From NCBI RefSeq assembly GCF_000764305.2, contig NW_025943819.1:345184-409183 (forward strand): a stretch of 64,000 nt of DNA, written 5' to 3'. The DNA comes from Hyalella azteca. Its lineage: Eukaryota; Arthropoda; Malacostraca; Amphipoda; Hyalellidae. Below are positions 34,560 through 46,503 of this stretch, piece after piece. A program made the position numbers and the translations under genes. A model generated the notes under the pieces. The model was given only the letters and a program-made list of their open reading frames with translations. It had not been told where the DNA came from and did not search any database. The number at the start of each line of letters is the position of its first letter. The stretch's first letter is position 1.

Positions 34560-34812
34560 GTTGATTTGTTGTTACATTGTACAGGATATTTTGGCAGGAT
34601 TGTTGAAGTAGTACAGATTGCGGAAGTTACAAATTTTATGAAACAACATGTTTGCAGATGCGGATTGCAAACCGCAATTTTTTCAATCAAACCAAAATAC
34701 ATGAAAGCCTCAAATACACCAAAATTGAAAGCCGCAAGATTTCATACCTAATGAAATTATATGATATTAGAGCCACAATATTTCAGAAACATAGGACTTT
34801 TCCAGCCCTGCA
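34560..34812. mobile_element. Diverged partial copy of the 8148-8726 element
   Basis: Matches by eye the right half of the 579-bp element in DDX42 intron 1: GATATTTTGGC near the start, GATTGCGGAAGTTA, AACCGCAATTTTTTCAATC, and the end ATAGGACTTTTCCAG. Several CpG-containing GAGCCGCGA words have changed to GAGCCACAA-like forms, the expected decay of CpG sites. The left half is missing. Confidence 0.75.
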
Positions 34813-34861
34813 TTCAGGAAGACTTAACGGTGATTGGTGATCATGTGATGTTTAGACCATG

Positions 34862-35110
34862 ATCATTTTTAGCGCATTTTCTCATTTATGGAAAAAATGC
34901 ACTATTGTGCTCGCCATGTCCGTCTCTGTCTGTCCGTCCGTCTGTCTGTGACCTCAAGTTTTTGTCAACAAGAAAATGCGCTCTGTCACTCGCTGCTGTG
35001 AGTACCGAGTTATATTTTTTTAATTTTGCTTTCCTTTGCAAGTTATTTGGTACTAAATTTGCAGTGCGCATAATATATATCCTAACCTTAAACATAGACT
35101 CTTCTGTAAT
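34862..35110. repeat. Interspersed repeat with TCTG/TCCG core, copy 2
   Basis: Second copy of the repeat at 9670-9930. It contains GCGCATTTTC with a near-complementary AAAAAATGCAC 20 bp later (a short hairpin), GCCATGTCCGTC, a run of TCTGTCCG words and GAAAATGCGCTCTGTCACTC. In both places it lies 70 bp to 1 kb after a copy of the 8148-type transposon. Confidence 0.75.
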
Positions 35111-35559
35111 CCTGCATTACTATGAAAAGAAGGCATAAGTGAAAAAAATGCAATGTTTTTTTTAACATGAACATTTGAACTTAGCTAAAGGGGACTCTGA
35201 TAAACTCCGTGAAGCAGTGAATGCAGCGAATATTTCAAACTGTTTTAAGGACATGAAGGTGGCTAATTCATGGTCATTTCTCAAAGACACAGTTATGTCT
35301 GCAGTTGATGCCTGTGTACCTAAGATTATGCTTGAAGGAGTCAAAAAGTCCCAGTGGATGAACAGTACAGTTAAAGCTCAGCTAAAGACCAAGAAAGAAG
35401 CCTACAAGCGTTATTTACAAACTCGCAGCATTTCTGATTATAACCTGTATGCAAGAGCTCGAAATATAGCTAAAAGTCTGTCGCACTGCAGTGAAAAACT
35501 TCAAAAAAATATTGCTAAAAATGCAAAAATGAATGCGAAAGCCTGCTTTTTGTATGCTA

Positions 35560-36836
35560 CCATCAACCGGGGCTACTCGGGACGGGCGGGGCTACTCGGG
35601 ACAGTCCTCCGACATGGCGTAAAAATGTTATAGTAACAAAACTAATTGGAATATTGCAAAACTAAATATAGTGGCGTAAACGTCAACATTTTTCCTATCT
35701 ATGTAGTATAAAGGAAGTCGAAAAATACTACATTTACTAGCTTTGAAAAATTCCTGAAAAAAATGGTGAAAAACGCTATTTTGAAAAGTTACTTCTGCTA
35801 AGGTCTGTAGCCAAAATAATATTCGCCATATTAAAAAATTTTACTTACATAAAAGATGCACCCAGGTGTCGGCTTGAAAACGTAATCGATGGAATTGTCC
35901 TATCTCATTCCAAAAAAAATTGCGGCCATTTCCGCACAGCGGGGCTATTTGGGACACCCCCAAAAATGCATTTACAGTAGAACCTCAGTAAGCAAAGGCT
36001 CCAGTTAAGAAAAAAATTTATTAAAAACAAATAATATTTATTACATTTACCTTGCTCAGCAAAAAAATTTCACTTATAAAAAATTAGTGCATCGTTGGTC
36101 ATCACAAAATTATGCATAGAATGTCATATATAGAATTGTGCCCCAGGCATCAGAGAATGAAAAGTAATTAACCTAAACTGTGATTTATTTCTCCAAAACA
36201 TACCGTATGATGGTTGTCACTAAAACACTCCTTTCTGTTTCAGGTATGTTTTTCATGATTTTTTTATAGTAAATTCACTTAACCCAATTAAAATGGTGAT
36301 AAATTACAAGCCGTCCTGTGAACTTACAGATACAGAAAAAATGCTATAAGGCTGCTGATATGAAGCTTGCAGTGGACAAGGTAGTTGAATTACTCAATGG
36401 CCTGTTCATGGATACGGTAATATCACATCAATAATACGGTAATTAATGTATATGGTAATATCATATCAATAAAGGAAAAACAAGTAAAAATCACAGAAAA
36501 TGTCATTTATTCTACCTCTACATCATCTACAATGAAAGAGGAGGACTTCAGAGTACTGTTAGTAATGGATGAGTACACTCTGCATGCTTCAAATGTTTTA
36601 AAATTTAGTTTTATTCCAAGTGTCCCGAGTAGCCCCGTTCGATGGGGCTACTCGGGACACTTTTTTTTTTGCTTCTGGCACCTTACAAACAGCATATGGA
36701 ATTGTTTTGGAGAAGCCATGTGATAGCCCTTGCAAAGAGCTTTGAGATGAGCCTAAACTTGTTTATGAAATGTTTCATGGTAAGAAGTTATGAATGAAAA
36801 ACGTTCTAAATTGTCCCGAGTAGCCCCAGTTGACAG
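35560..36836 (+). mobile_element. TACCGTCAA-type element, copy C, inside CR1
   Basis: 1277 bp flanked by TA (35558-35559, 36837-36838). The left end is CCATCAACCGGGGCTACTC and the right end is a near-inverted form ending GTTGACAG. GGGGCTACTCGGGAC-type motifs occur twice at the left end, once near 35940, as an inverted pair at about 36620-36660, and once at the right end. It is inserted in CR1 coding sequence. No transposase frame. Confidence 0.88.
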
Positions 36837-36880
36837 TATTCTTTCAAAAAACCTCAAATGAAGGAACTTTGCCATCTGCA

Positions 36881-38254
36881 GGGTTGGTGATTTTTTTTAA
36901 TAAAAAAAATCAAAAATCAATAATTTTTCTTTCATGATTCTTTTATTTATTTGATTTTTTCAGCTTTATTGTCTTTTTTGAAATGTTATTTTTTAGGTTG
37001 CAATTAGCCTACTAACAATAACAGTATATGGATCAAAGTGGATGGCTAAAAAGTGCACTTATTGCCTTCAATAATGGCCAAGGTGGTGTTTACCACTTTG
37101 GGACTTTTGGGTAAACAATTATTGATATGTATATTTATTTATGTATGGAGCAAGGTAACAAGTTAAATATTAACCATATAACTGGCTTCAATATACAAAA
37201 ACACTTCAGGAATGCAGATCTTCTAAACATTGAAGAGTCACATAACAGTAACAGATAGGTAGCTGATAGCACAGTGCACAACACTATCAATAGATCTACT
37301 AGTTTTATGTCCTATAAATCTACCAGACTCTACCCTCTAAACACACCAACTAGTAATGACACACACCAAACACACCAACTAGTAATCAACCAACACTGAA
37401 CATAAACTGAACGATAACCAAATAAAGCTCAAACGACTTGAAATAAGACTAATGTTATGAGAAAAGCTAACACTATTTGAAATATACATATGCACAATTC
37501 AAACATTTTATTCCCATTCACTGCATTTAATTATTTTATATATATATATAGTTTTATAATTGTAATTATTTTGTTTCTAGTTTTAAATTGACATAGTACC
37601 GGTATTTAAAAATTGAAAATTTCAATTAGAATACTCATATTAGGGTGGAAAGTCTTTTTAATAGCCTAAAAGGTCAATCCAATCTCAACCTCTCAATATA
37701 CAGGGTGGGGCAAAACCAATTGAGCAGTTTTGAGGCAAAATAAAAGAGTAATGGAGGTACCGTAAAATGGGGTAACTTTGACCACTTTTTTTTCAAAATG
37801 ATGCCATTTTTTTACTAGACAAGTTAAACTTAAATTGAAACATGCAAAATACAGGTCTATACTCTAGCTTTACTCACCATAAATTGCTGGCTCCTGCCTC
37901 TCATAGTTTTGATGTAATTTAAAAAAAAGTGACGGTCTTTGTTACCTTGTAATCAATATATAACAAATAGTCAAATGTACAATGTATTGTAACACTTGAT
38001 GCCTCTGTACCAAAAACATACAATTCATTGGAACCTAATACAAATTAAAGGCAACAAGTTTATATTCCAATATGTCATAGTACATTCATACTAAACCATG
38101 AATAACAATACCTCAAAATAAATTAAAGACTGCCACTTATTTAAATGTATAAAAAATATATAAAAAATAAATCAAAAACATGATTTTTTTATAATAAAAT
38201 CAAATGATTTAATCACATGATTTAATCAGTTTGATTTAATCAATGCCACCTCTG
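36881..38254. mobile_element. hAT-type element with 8-bp duplication, inside CR1
   Basis: 1374 bp flanked by the perfect 8-bp direct repeat GCCATCTG (36873-36880 and 38255-38262). Removing the insert and one repeat restores the CR1 reading LPSDW, which proves the event. The ends are imperfect inverted repeats (CAGGGTTGGTGATT and CAGAGGTGGCATTGATT) rich in AAATC words. No transposase is recognisable. Within it, a fragment starting ACAGGGTGGGGC (about 37701) runs into another fragment starting TACCGTAAAATGGGG (37758), which look like the ends of two further elements. Confidence 0.88.
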
Positions 38255-38446
38255 GCCATCTGACTGGAAATAAGCTCAAGTAACACCATTGTTCAAAAAA
38301 GGAGACAAAAGCAGCCCCAGCAACTATGGCCCTGTCAGTCTGACAAGTGTTGTTTGTAAGCTAATGGAATCTGTTGTAAGGGATACGATTATTGATCACT
38401 TGATTGTTTACCATCTCCTATCAGAATCCACAACAAACAACTGCTT

Positions 38447-39172
38447 CATTGCTTCTGCATCTAGGAACTCGTATGAGCATCTGATTAGTCCAAGAAGTTT
38501 GTGTTAGCTTGCATTTCAACATGCTTAGAAAATTTTAGCTCCTTGTTGACCTAAACTCCAAGATAGTTTTCTACACTAGACTTTTTAATCATTACTCTCT
38601 CATTACAGCCATGTCTTCTCATACTGTAATATTGCTGTTCATTGTTCTTCCCAAGGTGAAGTACTTTACACTTGTCAGTATTAAACCACGGATGCCATGT
38701 ATCAGCCCAGTCAACTAAACTGTTGAGATCATCTTGCAATTGTGCTTTATTTGATGCATCCTTCACTGTATTATAAACTTTTGTGTTCTTGGCATACAAT
38801 ACATGGAGCACGCGCTTGACACTGGCTTCTGGCAGATTGTTTATAAGAGCTACAAACAAAATAGGCCCAAGAATGCTTGCTTGTAGCATGCTAGTGTGCA
38901 CTGATGCCCAGTCTGACATGGTTCTGTTAATACTGACACATTGTCATCTACCTACTAGAAAATCTCTGATCCATTGGAGTACGTTTCCCTCAATTCCCAA
39001 AGACTTCACTTTATGCAACAGTCACTCATGTGGAACACTGGCAAATGCTCTGGCAAAATGGAGGTACCATCTATCCACTGGCTCCCTGTCGTCCAGCAGG
39101 GGAGTACAATTGTTCAACATAGATAATAAGTTAGTAGTGCAGTATCTACCAGCAATAAAGCCATGTTGACAA
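38447..39172 (-). pseudogene. Inverted reverse transcriptase segment of the CR1 copy
   Basis: On the minus strand, from 39172 downward: HGFIAGRYCTTNLLSMLNN, then FASVPHE, SLGIEGNVLQWIRDFLVG, LGPILFVALINNLPEASV, the damaged catalytic site LYAKNTKVYN, WFNTDKCKVLHLG, YLGV and finally LLGLIRCSYEFLDAEAMKQL. It contains several stops. The first residues (HGFxxGR) are exactly those that should follow the plus-strand part ending LLSES at 38440, so the segment was flipped in place. Confidence 0.9.
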
Positions 39173-39290
39173 TCTGATTAGTTTGAATCACCGACATGTA
39201 GAACAGCCTACCCCACTACCCGATTACATTGTTGGCGCTTGGCACTGCAAGTATGAACGCCTTCAAGAAAGAACTGACTAGATAAAGGCT

Positions 39291-42000
39291 TAAGAGCCCT
39301 GTGGACGCGCTCAGCCGCGATAGTCGCTTACGGACTTTTATAACTATTTATAACTGCAATAACTCCCCTCATAAATAAGATACAAGTTTGAAATTTGGAA
39401 TGCTCTCCTGGCTAATTATTTTTAATGCGCTTTCATTAAGATAAATTATGTAAACTTTTTATTTCGACTGTTATCAGGGAGGATAAAATTATGCACCCCG
39501 ATGTTCCTATAGCGTGTGACTTTTCTAAACTGTTCGCAGTGCACTGAGTTTCTCCCATCGGCAGCAAACGGTTTATGTACTAGTGAAAAATAAGCCGCTG
39601 TCTGCAGTGAAGATGAGAAATTTTGCGGTAATTGAGGAACTCGAGAGATTTTAAAAAGTAATGAAAATGTATGCCTCGACGTGCTGACATGAAATTATGG
39701 TATTTATGCTCAAGCATTCGCAGTAAATCGTTCGTAGTAAATCTTTGCAGTGAATCGTTCGGTAATTACAAGTTTTATTTTTACAAGTTCTACACAATAA
39801 TGGACGCAAAATGAATAAGAAGTTTTTATCAGTACAAATGGAGACAGTGTGGACAGTGGACGGTATGCGTGGAGAGTGGAGGAGAATGCACAGCCAGACA
39901 ACGGATGGCCAAGTTTGGACTGAGGCAGAAACTCGAGCAGCGGATTTTACAAGCGGCTGCGGCCCGGGCTTGATGCTGAGTTCCGCGACCGCTACCCCAG
40001 ACTCTTAAAGCTATGGAAAAATATAAGATCAGAGACTCGAAATGCCTAACGGCTAACACCATATCAAACCCGGTGCAAGTGCAAGTCTAGTACCTAGCTA
40101 TTATTAAGTTCTAACTAAAGTAGGTGTAACTATCGTCAGTCCTGAAAAGATCTGGTCAAATGACAAGATTTTAGATCTTCTGTAAACAACGCACGAAAAT
40201 AAAGGAATCAGCAACAGGCCAGTGAGGCCACATGAATGACATGAGGCCTACACTTCACTTCAGCCCTGACAATCTGTGAATCTGACATCACTCTGTAGTG
40301 TGTTTATGTTATAAACTTCACCGTAGGCTAACTCCGTAACCGTAAGTAAGTTCCTAGAACCTGTGGCTGTGAGCAAAGTTTCATTAATTACCTAAGTGAA
40401 ATGAAGCAATAATTCGATCAAAAAACACAATGACGTAATAATAATGAAAACAAATGATTAAGAACTTCAAAAACTACCAGAAATATTCATTGAATATTTA
40501 ATACAGCATAAAGGTCTCAGTCTCAGTCCAGTGTCTCACTATCTCAGATTTAAGACACTCAGCCTCATTCGCCCAGAGTCTTTGAAGGCAGATTTCACCA
40601 CGCATCTGTGATGAGCAAGTTCGTTGGTTTCTGTCCTCCGTAGTGATACCAGAGAGGTCTGAGTAGCTGAGTAAAATGTAAGGCACAAGGTACAGAAAAA
40701 TTTGGATTGCAACTCTTATCGTGATGAAAATTACATTTATCTTGTTATATATGATGCCTGTTTATTATTGACTATCATCTTTGCTTTCATTCCAGGTTTA
40801 CCCACATGGTTACTCCTATAAAAACATCAAATAAATCTCAGAGAAGAAAAGTCGCCTATGCCCACCTGTTTGGTACATTATCTTTGGAGGAACTGACTTT
40901 CAATCAAATTAATAACTTTAAAATAATATACATTAGTCAGAGAAAATCTTATTCCAGCCCAGAGTACGATTGGAACTTCGATTTTGATATTAGTTTGGTT
41001 CATAATACCAAACCACAGCTTGGTATTATGAAAATTATATAATATTTGTTTCGAAGAAATTTAAGCGTATTCAATTTAAGGCAAGGCACTTTTTAATTTC
41101 CTGATTTCGTTTCTCCTCACAGATGAAAACGAAAATTCAGACGCTAATATCGCGGCACGCACGGTAAGTATTGTTTATTCTCGGGAGTTACTGGTAAGAT
41201 TGATTTTAGGAGATTGTGATGGCTCTTAATTAAATTTGGCGGTAGCATCGGTTCATTTAAATAAAAATACGAGTAGAATGCTAATGAAAGATTACTATGT
41301 TTGTGGTCAGTAGCTTTAGGACACGTCACCGTTTCACTAGATCATGTTGCAGATTTGTTGCAGCTGTAATGATCTTACGATCTCTTCATTCTTTTGTAAA
41401 ACGCGGCATTGGCCGCTGACCCTGTTGGGAACACGTTTCATCTTCAGGATATCGTATTGTAGATTCGTTACGACGAGTTAAATCATCCAATATAAACATC
41501 CTTATAAAATAATCCGGGTTTATAGGTGGCATTGTTATAATTGTGGTTCATCTTCTGAAACGAAATTTTAGATTGATTCAGGTTGAATTTATCGTGTGAC
41601 CTCCCCATATTTCTTGAAAACCAGAAGTTGATGACTAGCGTTGTTAAAACAAATTCACGAGGAGATGAAATTCAAATTTTATATTGATGTGAATTGAATC
41701 CATCGCCCGATCAATCCATCCTCCCCGAGAATCCGGGATGTTATTGATAGCGCTGGTAATATAACATTTCATCTTCCGAAGACAAAATTCTATATTTCTT
41801 TATATACAATTTTTCATGCGATCTCCTCATATTTCTCAGAAATCCGGGTTGTCATAGCCTGCGTATTTAAAAAACGTTCAATTTACCAATGAGAAGTTCT
41901 TAAATTATTCAAGTCGAAATAATCATAATCATAAATTCATTATGCACCATCCCATCCTACCCGGCAATCCGGGTTGTGATGGCTGGTTTTGGCCACCGCG
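39291..42000. other. No gene recognised
   Basis: Mixed sequence with a possible CR1 3' tail match at about 40205-40230. A stretch at 41122-41162 is bracketed by a CACAG acceptor and a GTAAGT donor and is open, but 41 nt without homology cannot be called an exon. Frames around 39811-40062 and 40806-41042 have no recognised motif. Confidence 0.5.
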
Positions 42001-42138
42001 AAGACCGGCGCAGCAGGAACAGCCCGGAGTGCTACGGCACCTGCTGCCTGTCACTAAGTCTTGCTTGGCTTCAGTGAGAGGAGGCGGCGTCGAGTGTGTG
42101 CTTGCTTTCGTGAGTAAGCTACGAGCTGTCGGTGCAAC

Positions 42139-42156
42139 ATGGACGCTCACACTCAC
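42139..42156 (+). CDS. Candidate short first coding exon (MDAHTH)
   Basis: A CG-richer stretch (about 41990-42160) ends in CAACATGG, a good arthropod start context, followed by five further codons and a strong donor GTGAGT at 42157. TCAGT at 42071-42075 could be an initiator, giving a 5' UTR of about 66 nt. The rest of the gene could lie far downstream; no matching second exon was found. Six residues identify nothing. It may be chance. Confidence 0.3.
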
Positions 42157-42159
42157 GTG

Positions 42160-45100
42160 AGTAATTGTTCTTAAGTTCTGTTGCATTTTTGTGCTTCAAG
42201 CATGCATAATTCTGGAGTCTGTGTAACTAGTACAATTCGTTATACGATTCTGACGTCGATAGAATTCTGCAAAATTACAGCTGTGACTCAGAGACAATCG
42301 TGAATTCCAATTTTACGCATGCTAACGACTGCAACAAGTACAAAATATTCACTGATCTACCAGTTGTTCACGTGAGAGGTAGTAATAACTCCTGAATGTG
42401 ATTCCATGTCACGGTCGTAAATCATTGGCGCCACGGCGCAGAGCAACGCCTGGAGTCAGGAGTGTGGCGCGCTGCTGCTGCCTGCTGCACGATATGGCGA
42501 CGAAATCAATCCTGCTCGACTTGACGACCAGCCAGCCTTCCTTCCCCTCTTTCTCGCTCCCTCTTTAGCGCTCGCGTCTCCTCAATCTCATCTCCTTCAT
42601 TTGCCCGTGAGGCTAAAATATAGTTTACATATTTTACTCATTTTGGTCATGTTCATTTTAAAAGCCGCGTTTGGGGTGATAATATTTCCTATGTTTTTTT
42701 CTTCTACGATGATAGCTGGTAAAATATGTACTATTAACGTTTGATTATCTGCCGATATCTATGAAGGAAAATGGAGTTTCTTATTCGTAAAACTTTCCAG
42801 ACTGTGAAAATTTTTGTAATTTTAAAGATTTTCAGGCAGGATGATTCGTGAATCATTGCGAATCATTGGATTATGCGCAAGCGATTAAAGGTGATAGAAT
42901 GGACAGAATTTGCTAATAACCATTTGATTGTTACATGGATTAGTGATCTTCACTGCGTGTACACAGTACCGGCTGGAAAAGAACTTACACTGACATGTGT
43001 TTGTATCGATCGCTTGGCCTGTGAACTTCGCTTCAAGGCCTTGCGGCCTCGAGATCTTCGCTCGATCGTGTCACAGTCATATATAAACATATGTGTATAT
43101 GTGTAAAATTCATTGTATAGCGATCATTATGTTAATTTCCAACGTTCACGGCGTGGTAATGCAGCACAAGTAATTAATGCGCAGGTTTTGATGTGTAAAT
43201 TATGCATATTTTATGAATCAATGAACACATTCATAACAATCAAAATTTCTTACTTTAATTGTCTTTCACTGCACACGTTTTTTATCGTGAAATATTTTCC
43301 ATGCTTATATACATATGGATCTTTCCACAAGTCAGTCGTCAAAATAAGAGCATATAATTTTTTAAGTGGTACTTGCGTGAACCTGAGCTAGGGTGGTCGA
43401 GTTTATATCTAAACTGATAAAGCAGATTGACATGTACTTGCACCAGCATTTTTCCTGGGCTTATCTCGCATGTCTTCCACACAAGCCAAATCAAACGGTG
43501 CCGCATCTGACGCTTCGATAAGCTTTCTATGCCTTTGGCACACCGCTAACATGCACTGGCATACCAGACTTATATGTTTTAATGAGACTGCTTCATCCTT
43601 TTTTTGTGCAGCAAAATTATATAACAAATTTTACTCCTATATACTCTCAAGTCACACTTATGTGCGTCAAGACAGCGTTATAACACAGTGCCAATTATAT
43701 TGCCATGTAACTTTTATTGGAACTTGGAATTAATTTGTCTATTCATCTTTACGATAGAAGCAAACTGAACGTAACAATGAAAAGATGAATATGGCATAAA
43801 GCTGAATCGCTATAAAGTCGCTGCATCCTATAGGACATCATGACGAATGGTATTTTAACCGATTTGAATTTGGGAATGATGGAATACATCTTCGTGAGGT
43901 ATCCTTGAATGCTGCAGCGAATCTTGCTTCTTGAACGCTAAGCTGAATTGGTCCGAAATTTGAAACAGAATCCTCCAAAGATTCGAAATTGTGTGTATGC
44001 TCGCAAGAAATTCAGTAGTAAGTGAAAGGATTAAATAAAGAGCTCGTGAAGCTAGGAGTACCACTTCGCGAGTAATGCACTCGTACATTTGTCTGCATAC
44101 AGGAAAGGAGGCTGGCTATAGAGAGCCGTATACGAGATGCAAAAGCTTCACAGAATTGTAATCGCACGCCTATACATAAAGTAAGTTCATTAAATAATTA
44201 CATTATAAATAGTTTATTCATTACATAATTACATTAAAGTAAGCTTGTTCATTACTATAGTAGGAGCTAAGGCCAGGCCTAATAGCCGGCCAGAGGATAC
44301 AGCGTTGGCAGCGTGCCCGCAGTGTAGGAGCTTGCGACGGAAATGCCACCAGATAACAATGGCTCCTTCTGCCGCCGACACCAGCCAATATGCCAGCTAA
44401 TTGCGTCTTCCAAGTCACTCTTAGAGTTCCTAGAAATCTTCATTAAAATTATGGACACAACGTAGATACTGAAGTCCTTGTATTTTTATTTTAAATAATC
44501 ATAAAATCTCCAGACGACATATGTCACTACAGGATTAATCCCCTGAATTCGGAACATGAGCTCTACTGAAAAGAAAGATAGTTCGAAATCTCTGATGAAA
44601 TTTAACCTGACAACGAAGGCTATCAAATTTATATCGTCAAGGACAGCCTGTTATCATATCACAAAGGGAGGGAAGTCGTTCTGCAGAGAGATATATAGTC
44701 GCACTGTACTGCAATGTGCGACCTTATTTATATCTTCCTTAATATATTGTACATTAGACACCTATTACTGAAAAACGAATGAAAAATTATCTAGGTTGAA
44801 TTTGTTAAATTAAGATGGAAAATGTAAATTAAAGTATCATTCAGTTTTTCAATGCAGCTGAATTTCTCGACGGAAAACCTTAATTCCTTCTCCAACGGAT
44901 AATATAGATTTATAATTGAGAGAATTCACACACGTTGTGGAAAGCCTGCAGCTTCAGAGGAAGTGACGGCATCGAGGTGGAATAAAGTAGCGAAAACAGA
45001 CCGAAGAACCGATTGAAAGAAGGGAGAGTATTAATGTATTAATTGAGAATGAACAGGATGAACATCAATAATTGAACAACATTATCTGAACCGAGAGGCA

Positions 45101-46050
45101 GATATTAGTCTAGGGGCTAAAACCGGAACTGATTACCTTATATTTTTATTATTTAAATCTTGACTTAACGGTATTTCTAGGGGTTATGAATTTAACTCAA
45201 AATTGTTTCGCTTCCGGTATATTCAAGCAAACCAGAAGAAAGCGTTGACTCTGGGGACTTGAATGCTTCCAGAGTCGACACGAAGCCCCAATTGAACTGG
45301 AATCGAAGTCCCATTCATCATTGGCACTCGGGACAGCTGGTCTGACATGCACGAACTAAGGAAGGATCACTTGACATTCAGGCGCTCCTACGAATGCCAG
45401 GCTGGAGCAGCGGTTCTTCTTTAAGGTTCGCTGGCAGAGAGGGACGGGCGGCCCCTCCCATTGGCTGCAGCCTGCAGCGCCAGGGTGGGAGTCGTCTGGG
45501 GGAGGGGAGGTGGCAAGGAAAATGGAACGGGATGAGGGAACTTGTAAGAGAGAGAAGAGAAGATGAAAATACAAGAAGGAAAGATTCCGAATCATGATTG
45601 GGGACTATATAAATATAGTTCCATGGTAGATTATGGGACAGTGTTTTCCAACTATCGCCCCGAAGTGTGGAAAGAAGGTGGAAATGGGATGGAATAAACT
45701 GGAAAAATCGAGGAATTCCCTGAATAGTTCAAGCGAACTTTGCCGTAGAATGTCTCCGAGTCTCGCCACAGCGCTGTGGAAGTTAGTTAAACTTTCGGCA
45801 TTACAGGGAGACAGAATCGATTGATTTAAATTTGACTTTAATTAATTGGTTTTGAGATTCTCTAGAGCACTTATTTTACCTAAATTTTCAAAATATTATT
45901 AAAAATATATTTCATAACGTCCTCGATGTTTGTGACGCATTTATGAATATACCTTGTATAAACACCAAACTTCGAAAGCAGACAAATGACTAACTTTTTT
46001 TAGTGTAACCTATGTTAAGTTGCGACAAGTAACTATGAGAAGTCATCGTT
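42160..46050. other. No gene recognised
   Basis: Nearly 4 kb with short frames and no family motif. Two C+G-rich patches stand out: about 42420-42600 and about 45380-45530. The second contains ATTGGCTG (an inverted CCAAT box) and could be a promoter, but no transcript can be placed after it. Confidence 0.45.
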
Positions 46051-46059
46051 TTCATTGAA

Positions 46060-46503
46060 ATGTTTATATTGGCTTGTATTATTATTCAGCTACTTTTCGA
46101 CACCATTTTTCTGCATTCTCGTCACGTCGCTATTTTATCCACATCTTTTTTCGAGAGAATTCAAGGAGCGGTACTAGTTGGTCATCTATATAGCGACGAG
46201 CTGTGCTACTGTCCCGTTGCTAGTTTGTCATCCAGCGACGAGCTGTGCTACTGTCCCGTTGCTAGTTTGTCATCCAGCGACGAGCTGTGCTACTGTCCCG
46301 TTGCTAGTTTGTCATCCAGCGACGAGCTGTGCTACTGTCCCGTTGCTAGTTTGTCATCCAGCGACGAGCTGTGCTACTGTCCCGTTGCTAGTTTGTCATC
46401 CAGCGACGAGCTGTGCTACAGTCCCGTTGCTAGTGTAACATCCAGCGACGAGCTGTGCTACAGTCTCGTTGCTAGTTTGTCATCCAGCGACAGCGAAGAG
46501 TAA
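46060..46503 (+). CDS. Hypothetical 147-aa ORF with seven 14-residue repeats
   Basis: The frame opens with a hydrophobic start (MFILACIIIQLLF) that could be a signal or membrane segment, then enters repeats of SDELCYCPVASLSS and ends SSSDSEE with TAA. The DNA unit is 42 bp, a multiple of three, so the frame is kept through all seven copies (46192-46485). A second frame is also open across the array, which weakens the coding argument. No homologue is known to me. It may be only a minisatellite that happens to be open. No splice or promoter evidence. Confidence 0.25.
   Translation: MFILACIIIQLLFDTIFLHSRHVAILSTSFFERIQGAVLVGHLYSDELCYCPVASLSSSDELCYCPVASLSSSDELCYCPVASLSSSDELCYCPVASLSSSDELCYCPVASLSSSDELCYSPVASVTSSDELCYSLVASLSSSDSEE
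46192..46497. repeat. 42-bp minisatellite
   Basis: Seven full tandem units of 42 bp starting AGCGACGAGCTGTGCTACTG, at 46192, 46234, 46276, 46318, 46360, 46402 and 46444, plus a partial one. Units 1-5 are identical; the last two carry a few substitutions, so the array has grown recently from its left side. Confidence 0.97.

Larger units (their letters stand above)
35166..39290 (+). mobile_element. CR1-like non-LTR retrotransposon, interrupted and rearranged
   Basis: One element can be followed through several pieces. 35166-35559 (+) encodes the linker between endonuclease and reverse transcriptase (for example QWMNSTVKAQLKTKKEAYKR). 36839-36880 plus 38255-38440 (+) encode EGTLPSDW interrupted by an insertion, then PLFKKGDKSSPSNYGPVSLT of the reverse transcriptase. 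38447-39172 is the next part but inverted. 39173-39290 (+) is the C terminus (LRVTDMWNSLP-like, frameshifted). The catalytic YADD/FADD motif has become YAKN, and stops are frequent, so it is dead. About 120 residues are missing around copy C. The 3' tail similarity at 40205-40230 suggests the element originally extended further. Confidence 0.85.
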
